A stretch of DNA of 11,107 bases, taken from positions 1-11,107 of the forward strand of contig JAJRXN010000418.1 in the NCBI GenBank assembly GCA_024276295.1, read 5' to 3'. This stretch comes from Acidobacteriota bacterium (GTDB taxonomy: Bacteria; Acidobacteriota; Polarisedimenticolia; J045). Each line of letters opens with the position of its first letter. Positions within the stretch are counted from its first letter, which is position 1. Positions 6,772-11,107 of this stretch are shown here, in pieces. The notes under the pieces were generated by a model. It had not been told where the DNA came from, did not search any database, and was given only the letters and a program-made list of their open reading frames with translations. Made by a program: the position numbers and the translations under genes.

Positions 6772-8858
6772 CGCCGGGCCCGGCGCGCTCGGGCCCGCGC
6801 CTCGGCGAGCATCTTCCGCGCCGTTTCGTCGTCCCGCAGCGCGAGGCCCCGTTCGATCGGGGCGATGGCGTCGGCGGCCCTGCCGGCCAGCAGCAGGCAC
6901 CGCCCGAGGTTGAACAGCGTCGGCGCGTGGTCGGGTCGCGCCGCAAGGGACTCCGCGAATACGCGCGCCGCGTCGAGGTGCTGTCCCTGTGCGTCGAGCG
7001 CCACGGCGAGTTCGTGCTTGCGGCGCAGGATCTGGGGGTCGTCCGCCAGTACCTCGTCGAACAGCTCGCGTGCGCGTGCGCGGTGCCCCGCGCGGTACAG
7101 GACGAGAGCCGCCCGGAAGAGCTGGTCGGCATCGAGCGTGCCGAGCGAGATCGCCCGCATGGCGAGCCGCGCTCCCTCCTCGCGGCGCCCGGCCTCGGTG
7201 CGATCCTCGGCGAGCCGAAGCTGCGCCCGGGCGAGCAGCGCGCGGGTGTGCGGATCGTCCGGCATCAGCCGATGCGCCGCCTGGAGCGAACGTACCGCCT
7301 CTTCGGCGCGACCGGTGGCGAGCTGCGCGGTGCCGAGACCCCGCCAGAGCGGCCCGAGATCGCCCGGCGAGAGATCGAGCGCGCTGCGCCACGCGGCGAG
7401 CGCCCGCTGGAAGTCGCCGAGCTTCATCTCGGCGGTGGCGTACTGCTGCCAGGCGTAGGCGCGCTCCGGCACGACGGCGAGCGATCTCCGGAACGACGCG
7501 GCGGCGGCGGCGGTCTCTCCCCGCGCGGCCTGGACGAGTCCGAGTTCCAGCCACGGTCGCGAGGCGTTCGGGTACCAGCGCAGCGATGCCTGCGCCAGAC
7601 GTTCGCCGGACGACCAGTCCTCGACACGCAGGACGGTCCCCGCCGCCAGCACGAAGATCAGCACGCCGATCGCCGGAAGCAGCCGCGGGACGCGACGCGA
7701 CAGCTCGCCGAGCACGACGGCGAGCAGCAGCGCGGCGCCGGCAAGCGGAAGGTGGAGCCAGCGCTCGGCAAACGGAACGGCCCCGCCGGTCGCGATCCCG
7801 AGCGCCAGGCCGAGGGGCAGCAGGAAGATCAGCACGCCGATCGCCGGCCGGGGATCCCGGAAGCGCACGACGCTCCAGACGGCCAGTCCGCCGAGGGCCA
7901 CGACGAACGCTCCTCCGGCCAGCGCACGCAGATCGAACAAGCCGGCGACCGGCGAGATCGTGCCGGCGCCGTGGAAGTGGCTCAGCCCGAGGGGAAACAC
8001 GGCGAGCCGCCCCGCATGGACGAGCATCCAGGCGGCCGTCGACCAGCGCACGACCGGCGACGCCTCCCGGAGCGGGTTGTCGAGGGCCTCGATCGTCGAC
8101 GGCTCGCCGGAGGCCGGAAGGGCGAACCACCGCAGGGCGAGCCACCCGCCGGCGAGCGCCGCCGCCGCGACCCACGTGGCGACGAGACGCGTGTCGGTCC
8201 ACGCACGTCGGTGCCGCACAGAGTCGATCGCCAGATCGAAGCCGACGAGCAGCAGCGGAAACGCGAGGGCGTAGTCGCGGGCGAGAAGGGCAATCAGACC
8301 GGACAGGAGCGCTCCCGCCTCGCAGGCCGCGGGCCGCTTCGAACGACGCGCCTGCAGATGGAGCAGCAGCCCGGCAAGCAGTGCAAGCGACGCGACCAGG
8401 TCGGAGCGTCCGACGGCCGAGCAGACCGCCTCGCTCAGCGCAGGATGCACGGCGAAGATCGCCGCCGTCGCCAGCGCGATGCTCCGGCCGGTCCCCAGCG
8501 CGAGCAGCAGCAGGGCGAGCAGGATGGTCCCGGCGGCGTGCAGCAGCATGTCCAGCAGGTGGAGAATCGCCGGATTCCGGCCGAATACGCGCGTTTCCAG
8601 CAGGTGGCACAGTGCGATCACCGGATACCGCGAAACGAGGGCACGCCCCGTCCCGCCCGATGGCGCGGCCTGCGCGCCGGTGGCCGACGCGGCCTGCTCC
8701 GCCAGGGTCTGCTCCGCGACGACATCGGCGGGTGAACGGAAGACCAGCGGCTTGGCGGGAAGCAGCGCGTACGGACCCAGCGCCGCGAGGATCAGGAGCA
8801 GCACGGCCCCGGAGCCGAGGCGATGCGTGGCTGCCCGTCCGTCCTGCTCGGTGACCAT
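6768..8858 (-). CDS. TMTC-like polytopic membrane protein with C-terminal TPR domain
   Basis: This is a 696-residue protein. Residues about 15-410 hold about 10-11 hydrophobic segments; residues about 425-690 are a run of tetratricopeptide repeats (ASRPWLELGLVQAARGE, AYAWQQYATAEMKLGDF, PLWRGLGTAQLATGRAEEA, APTLFNLGRCLLLAGRAADA). The block IFAVHPALSEAVCSAVGRSD (134-153) and RLAVFPLGLSHFHG (284-297) match the TMTC family, GT-C fold proteins that in animals O-mannosylate cadherins. Bacterial homologues are common beside TPR proteins. The YRPL motif that normally follows the first lumenal loop reads SRYPVI here (76-81), and no paired acidic catalytic motif is obvious, so glycosyltransferase activity is uncertain. 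The ATG at 8858 lacks a clear Shine-Dalgarno but begins directly before the first membrane helix. The gene is divergent from the histone gene. Confidence 0.85.
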   Translation of the reverse strand: MVTEQDGRAATHRLGSGAVLLLILAALGPYALLPAKPLVFRSPADVVAEQTLAEQAASATGAQAAPSGGTGRALVSRYPVIALCHLLETRVFGRNPAILHLLDMLLHAAGTILLALLLLALGTGRSIALATAAIFAVHPALSEAVCSAVGRSDLVASLALLAGLLLHLQARRSKRPAACEAGALLSGLIALLARDYALAFPLLLVGFDLAIDSVRHRRAWTDTRLVATWVAAAALAGGWLALRWFALPASGEPSTIEALDNPLREASPVVRWSTAAWMLVHAGRLAVFPLGLSHFHGAGTISPVAGLFDLRALAGGAFVVALGGLAVWSVVRFRDPRPAIGVLIFLLPLGLALGIATGGAVPFAERWLHLPLAGAALLLAVVLGELSRRVPRLLPAIGVLIFVLAAGTVLRVEDWSSGERLAQASLRWYPNASRPWLELGLVQAARGETAAAAASFRRSLAVVPERAYAWQQYATAEMKLGDFQRALAAWRSALDLSPGDLGPLWRGLGTAQLATGRAEEAVRSLQAAHRLMPDDPHTRALLARAQLRLAEDRTEAGRREEGARLAMRAISLGTLDADQLFRAALVLYRAGHRARARELFDEVLADDPQILRRKHELAVALDAQGQHLDAARVFAESLAARPDHAPTLFNLGRCLLLAGRAADAIAPIERGLALRDDETARKMLAEARARARRARR
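7653..7847. repeat. perfect 24-bp direct repeat inside the TMTC-like gene
   Basis: The 24 bases at 7653-7676 recur exactly at 7824-7847, 171 bp apart (57 codons, in frame). Each copy encodes the same eight residues, PAIGVLIF, at residues 395-402 and 338-345, at the start of two different membrane helices. Identical codon use in both suggests recent duplication or conversion rather than convergence. Confidence 0.8.
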
Positions 8859-8904
8859 CGCCGCGATGGTAGCCCGAATCGCGCGGCGGCCCGAATCCGC
8901 GGTC

Positions 8905-8918
8905 CGGACGTGCGTCCG
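8905..8918. promoter_or_regulatory. 14-bp dyad in the divergent region
   Basis: CGGACG (8905-8910) and CGTCCG (8913-8918) form a perfect 6-2-6 inverted repeat about 47 bp upstream of the TMTC-like start. It is an operator-like site or a chance GC palindrome. Confidence 0.35.
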
Positions 8919-8958
8919 AAGAGCGGAGACCCGATGATGCGCGCGACGGGCGAAATGC

Positions 8959-8978
8959 CGAAATCGACCTCGATTCCG
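8959..8978. promoter_or_regulatory. 20-bp operator-like dyad upstream of the histone promoter
   Basis: AATCGA (8962-8967) and TCGATT (8970-8975) are a perfect 6-2-6 inverted repeat. Beyond one mismatched pair it continues as CG/CG (8959-8960 and 8977-8978). It sits about 30 bp upstream of the -35-like element, a typical place for a regulator to bind, in a stretch less GC-rich than the rest of the window. Confidence 0.4.
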
Positions 8979-9009
8979 CCGAAAACACGCTTTTTCGTGC
9001 GGAAAGCTC

Positions 9010-9038
9010 TTGAACGAGAACGACGAGGATGCTACGAA
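9010..9038 (+). promoter_or_regulatory. candidate promoter of the histone gene
   Basis: TTGAAC (9010-9015) and TACGAA (9033-9038) are separated by 17 bp, and TG-C just before the second hexamer gives an extended -10. Transcription would start near 9045, leaving a leader of about 58 nt that contains the 9064-9082 hairpin. The -10 is a moderate match only. Confidence 0.4.
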
Positions 9039-9063
9039 AGGCACCGTTGCACGAACATGTGCG

Positions 9064-9082
9064 CAGACGCACGGTGCGTCTG
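9064..9082 (+). promoter_or_regulatory. perfect inverted repeat in the histone leader
   Basis: CAGACGCAC (9064-9072) and GTGCGTCTG (9074-9082) are exact reverse complements around a single G. As RNA this gives a 7-bp stem with a 5-nt loop, ending 8 nt before the AGGGAG ribosome-binding region. As DNA it is a near-perfect operator-like palindrome just downstream of the candidate promoter. Confidence 0.6.
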
Positions 9083-9102
9083 AAGCAAAAGGGAGACTCG
9101 TG

Positions 9103-9357
9103 ATGGCACGGAAGGCTGCGAAGAAGAAGGCGAAGAAGAAGGCGACGCGCAAGGCCGGACGCCGCAAGGCCGCCACGAAGGAAACGCTTCTGGTCGGCAG
9201 CAAGGTCAAGAACGCGCTGCGTTCCCACGGCGTCAACGTCGCGTCCGATGCGCCGGAAGCCCTGAACGAGGTCATCTACTGGTACATCGACCAGGCCGTC
9301 CGCCGCGCAACCGCCAACGGCCGCAAGACGGTTCGGGCTCACGATTTCATGGCCTGA
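9103..9357 (+). CDS. bacterial histone with lysine-rich N-terminal tail
   Basis: This is an 84-residue DNA-binding protein. Residues 1-26 form a tail with 14 Lys/Arg interspersed with Ala (AKKKAKKKATRK), like histone H1-type or AlgP tails. Residues about 29-82 fit a histone fold: helix 1 LVGSKVKNALRSHG (30-43), loop 1 VNVASDA (44-50), long helix 2 PEALNEVIYWYIDQAVRRAT (51-70), then NGRKTVRAHDF (72-82). The last part parallels the archaeal histone loop 2 GRKTIKAEDI with its Arg-Thr pair and conserved Asp. Helix 3 is cut to a few residues (DFMA), as I recall for short dimeric bacterial histones such as the Bdellovibrio protein. The ATG at 9103 has GGGAG at good distance; a GTG directly before it (9100) is an alternative. 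It likely coats or compacts DNA. It is not HU, which lacks this fold. Confidence 0.87.
   Translation: MARKAAKKKAKKKATRKAGRRKAATKETLLVGSKVKNALRSHGVNVASDAPEALNEVIYWYIDQAVRRATANGRKTVRAHDFMA
9118..9141 (+). repeat. 12-bp tandem repeat coding the histone tail
   Basis: The unit GCGAAGAAGAAG (Ala-Lys-Lys-Lys) occurs twice in direct succession, followed by another GCG. Such a simple repeat could change length by slippage, altering tail length in steps of four residues without a frameshift. Confidence 0.8.
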
Positions 9358-9368
9358 CCCTGCGGGCT

Positions 9369-9394
9369 GGGGCGGCCCGCCGTCGGGTCGCCCC
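9369..9394 (+). terminator. strong hairpin after the histone gene
   Basis: Eleven contiguous pairs (9369-9379 with 9384-9394, one of them G-U) close a 4-nt CCGT loop, 11 nt after the histone stop. The stem is very GC-rich and no T-run follows, like the other gene ends in this window. It argues that the histone gene is transcribed alone. Confidence 0.6.
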
Positions 9395-9461
9395 ATCGCT
9401 CGTCCTGGTTCCTGCGGCCTCCCGCCGAAGGTCCCGAAGCGGCGTTCGAGCCGAGGTCTCG

Positions 9462-10172
9462 ATGATCAGACGGACCAGGGCATCGATCATCCTGATCGGA
9501 AACGAACTGCTGAGCGGGCGCGTCCGCGACGAGAACCTCCCGTTCCTCGCCGGCGCGCTGTGGTCGCTCGGCGTGCGCATCGAGCGCGCGACGATGATCC
9601 GCGACGAGGTCCCGGCGATCGCGGGTGCCGTGCGCGAGGCGGCCGCCGGCTCGGATTTCGTGCTGACGACGGGCGGCATCGGCCCGACCCACGACGACGT
9701 GACGATCGCCGGCGTGGCCGAGGCCTTCGGGGTCGGCGTCGTGCAGCATGACGATCTGGCCGAACGGATCCGCACGCACCTCGGCAGGGAGCCCTCCGAG
9801 GCCGAACTGCGGATGGCCGACGTCCCCGAGGGGGCGGAGCTGGTGGGAGGGACGACCACCTGGCCGACGATCCGGATGCGCAACGTCTACGTGCTCCCCG
9901 GAATCCCGTCGATCCTCCGGCGCAAGTTCGACGAGCTGCGCGGCGAGTTCCGCGGCAGTCCGTTCCACCGGACCTCCCGCGCCTTCCGGACCACCGAGAC
10001 CGTACTGGCCCCGCGCCTCCATCGGCTGGTCGAGGCGTTTCCAGACCTCGAGATCGGTTCCTACCCCGAGCCCGACCGGGTGCTCGTCACGATCGAGGGC
10101 CAGGACGCGCAGGCCGTCGCGAACGCGGGCGAACAGCTCGATATGCTGACAGCCGACATTCCACGCGCCTGA
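9462..10172 (+). CDS. molybdopterin-binding domain protein (CinA N-terminal/MoaB-like)
   Basis: This is a 236-residue protein made of a single MoCF_biosynth (MoaB/Mog fold) domain plus a C-terminal extension. Landmarks are IGNELLSGRVRDEN (12-25), TTGGIGPTHDDVT (69-81, the substrate-binding turn) and YVLPGIPSILRRKF (143-156). These are the features of the N-terminal half of CinA and of FLAD1-like proteins. The C-terminal nicotinamide-nucleotide amidase domain of full CinA (about 410 residues) is absent, as in many stand-alone homologues. Automated annotation usually names them 'competence/damage-inducible protein A', which overstates what is known. The ATG at 9462 has GAGG 5 nt upstream. The preceding histone terminator implies its own promoter, though I see no clear one in the 67 bp between. 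Exact reaction unknown. Confidence 0.9.
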   Translation: MIRRTRASIILIGNELLSGRVRDENLPFLAGALWSLGVRIERATMIRDEVPAIAGAVREAAAGSDFVLTTGGIGPTHDDVTIAGVAEAFGVGVVQHDDLAERIRTHLGREPSEAELRMADVPEGAELVGGTTTWPTIRMRNVYVLPGIPSILRRKFDELRGEFRGSPFHRTSRAFRTTETVLAPRLHRLVEAFPDLEIGSYPEPDRVLVTIEGQDAQAVANAGEQLDMLTADIPRA

Positions 10173-10175
10173 GCC

Positions 10176-10193
10176 GGCCGGGGTCCCCCGGCC
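10176..10193 (+). terminator. hairpin after the MoCF-domain gene
   Basis: GGCCGGG (10176-10182) pairs with CCCGGCC (10187-10193) around a 4-nt loop, starting 3 nt after the stop codon. It has no T-run. It is probably a terminator of the U-tract-free kind seen elsewhere here, and may also pair on the opposite strand. Confidence 0.5.
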
Positions 10194-10259
10194 ACCTCGC
10201 ACCCCGCTGATTGCGGGTCGGCCGCCGCGGTCCCAGATTCGGCATCGAGGAGGCCCCCG

Positions 10260-10757
10260 ATGGCGCGGACGATGAGACCGCCGAGCGCAGCCGAGCGCTG
10301 GTACCGTCACGGTGCCGAACTCGTGCGTGCCGGCCGCTACCTCGAGGCGATAGAACCGCTCGAACAGGCGCTCGCCTATTCCGCCGAGGAGCCGGAAGCG
10401 CCGTGGACGGCGCTGCTCCGCTCGTATTACGGGCTCGCGCTGGCCCTCGGCCGCGGAGAACTCGCCCGGGGCCGCCGTCTGTGCGAGGAGGCGACGTCGG
10501 GAAGCACGCTGCGCAGCGACATGTTCACCAACCTCGCACGCGTCTACCTCCGGCTCGCCAACCGGCGCCTCGCCGTGGAATCCCTGGTGACCGCCCTGTC
10601 GATCGACCCGAAGAACCGGGAGGCGTGGACGATGCTCGGCGAACTGGGCGTCCGCCGTCCGCCCGTCGTCCGGTTCCTCTCGCGCACCAACCCGATCAAC
10701 CGCGCCCTCGGCGCGATGCGACATCGCCTGTTCGGAAGCGCGCCGCCGACTCTCTGA
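10260..10757 (+). CDS. small TPR protein
   Basis: This is a 165-residue, mostly helical protein with about three tetratricopeptide repeats: AERWYRHGAELVRAGRYLEAIEPLEQAL (11-38), LRSYYGLALALGRGELARGRRLCEEA (53-78) and SDMFTNLARVYLRLANRRLAVESLVTALSIDPKN (86-119). A basic C-terminal segment PPVVRFLSRTNPINRALG (134-151) follows and may be a separate docking motif. It has no signal peptide or membrane segment, so it is likely a cytosolic scaffold for an unknown partner. The ATG at 10260 has a perfect AGGAGG 6 nt upstream. It lies 87 nt after the MoCF-domain gene with a hairpin between. Confidence 0.85.
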   Translation: MARTMRPPSAAERWYRHGAELVRAGRYLEAIEPLEQALAYSAEEPEAPWTALLRSYYGLALALGRGELARGRRLCEEATSGSTLRSDMFTNLARVYLRLANRRLAVESLVTALSIDPKNREAWTMLGELGVRRPPVVRFLSRTNPINRALGAMRHRLFGSAPPTL

Positions 10758-10760
10758 CGC

Positions 10761-10782
10761 CCGGGGGCCCCGCGGCCCCCGG
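10761..10782 (+). terminator. strong hairpin after the small TPR gene
   Basis: CCGGGGGCC (10761-10769) and GGCCCCCGG (10774-10782) form a perfect 9-bp stem with loop CCGC, 3 nt after the stop. No T-run follows. Confidence 0.65.
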
Positions 10783-10874
10783 CCATCAGCCGCTCCCCTC
10801 CGCTGGTGGCGACGCCCCTCGGGGCGCCGATTCTGCATGACGGGGCTCCAAGGCAGAATCGACGGGGCAGTAGC

Positions 10875-10892
10875 GGCGCCCCTTGGGGCGCC
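10875..10892. repeat. 18-bp inverted repeat in array copy 1
   Basis: GGCGCCCC and GGGGCGCC flank TT, a perfect 8-2-8 inverted repeat. The second full copy has the same at 10985-11002; the degenerate copy keeps a 6-2-6 core at 10813-10826. Confidence 0.85.
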
Positions 10893-10928
10893 GATTCCAC
10901 ATGGGAACCCCTCTATCCGGAATCGGCG
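10889..10928. repeat. 10-bp inverted repeat with 20-nt spacer in array copy 1
   Basis: CGCCGATTCC (10889-10898) pairs with GGAATCGGCG (10919-10928). The second copy repeats it at 10999-11008 and 11029-11038. It shares bases with the preceding 18-bp palindrome, so two alternative hairpins compete. Confidence 0.8.
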
Positions 10929-11107
10929 GGGCTGCGCGTGCGCGCGGGTGTGCGCGTGCAAGGCGGAATCGGCGGGGCCGTAGCGGCGCCCCTTGGGGCG
11001 CCGATTCCACATGGGAACCCCTCTATCCGGAATCGGCGGGGCAAGCCCGCTGCGCGTGCGCGCGGGCGTACGCGCACAAGGCGGAATCGGCGGGGCGTAG
11101 CGGCGCC

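Larger units (their letters stand above)
10806..11107. repeat. imperfect tandem repeat array, unit about 110-117 bp, running off the window
   Basis: This fills most of the gene-free stretch 10758-11107. Full copies lie at 10871-10980 (110 bp) and 10981-11097 (117 bp), and a third begins at 11098. A degenerate, shorter copy (about 64 bp) lies at 10806-10869. The first 62-63 bases of the two full copies are identical (10870-10932 and 10980-11042). The length difference is an 8-base insert (AAGCCCGC, 11043-11050) minus one base near the unit end. The motif GGAATCGGCGGGGC occurs twice per unit and again inverted as part of the unit start. I see no coding potential; open frames through it are by-products of the repeat. 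Confidence 0.9.

Noticed and set aside
6414..8735. A very long + strand open frame (773 codons) opposite the TMTC-like gene
   Set aside because: Its composition is Arg/Gly/Pro-rich low-complexity text, typical of an antisense frame in GC-rich DNA. The minus strand has clear TM and TPR structure.
8980..8997. Hairpin CGAAAA/TTTTCG as a terminator in the divergent region
   Set aside because: No gene ends there on either strand. The stem is short and AT-rich, more likely part of the promoter-region composition.
9010..9102. Longer histone form starting at an upstream ATG
   Set aside because: The region holds the candidate promoter and the palindrome. The ATG at 9103 has a good Shine-Dalgarno and starts directly with the basic tail.
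8859..9396. Minus-strand open frames continuing upstream of the TMTC-like start and across the histone gene
   Set aside because: They cross the promoter region and the histone gene antisense and show no family motif. The membrane protein begins sensibly at 8858.
10786..11012. Small minus-strand open frames inside the repeat array
   Set aside because: They are repeated products of the array itself, with no ribosome-binding site and no known motif.
10806..11107. CRISPR array
   Set aside because: Units are 110-117 bp with near-identical content throughout, not short repeats alternating with unique spacers, and no cas gene is present.

Overview
This is a GC-rich, densely coded bacterial chromosomal segment, roughly 70% G+C by eye. 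It uses GTG starts, has short gene overlaps, and has GC hairpins without U-tracts at gene ends. The gene mix (RDH10-like SDR, TMTC-like membrane/TPR protein, a 'cytoplasmic protein' family member, small TPR protein, bacterial histone) fits Acidobacteriota or another deep-branching, mostly environmental lineage. No rRNA or tRNA gene is present, so this placement is an inference. Both edges cut features: the left edge cuts a kinase gene and the right edge cuts a repeat array.

Left part (1-1849): the 3' end of an AmgK/APH-type sugar kinase on the + strand converges on a minus-strand pair. That pair is an SDR oxidoreductase translationally coupled (GTGA overlap) to a 109-residue two-helix membrane protein.

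Middle (1950-6516, minus strand): in transcription order the genes are a PduO-type cob(I)alamin adenosyltransferase, a BtuF-like binding protein, a BtuC-like permease, a conserved 127-residue cytoplasmic protein and a sodium:solute symporter. The first three overlap (8 nt and 4 nt) and read as a corrinoid uptake-plus-adenosylation operon. The ATPase (BtuD) and outer-membrane receptor are not in the window. No cobalamin riboswitch was recognised in the leader, but a perfect hairpin abuts the adenosyltransferase ribosome-binding site.

Right-centre (6768-9394): a 696-residue TMTC-like membrane protein with C-terminal TPRs (minus strand) is divergent from the most striking gene of the window, an 84-residue protein at 9103-9357. 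The latter has a very basic Lys/Arg/Ala tail followed by a histone fold that ends in a vestigial third helix. The divergent intergenic region is less GC-rich than its surroundings. It holds a promoter-like sequence and three inverted repeats, one of them in the histone leader. A strong hairpin follows the histone stop, so the gene looks monocistronic.

Right end (9462-11107): a stand-alone molybdopterin-binding (CinA N-terminal/MoaB-like) protein and a small TPR protein, each followed by a strong hairpin. Then come about 350 gene-free bases that hold an imperfect tandem array of a 110/117-bp unit full of palindromes and alternating purine-pyrimidine tracts, running off the window.
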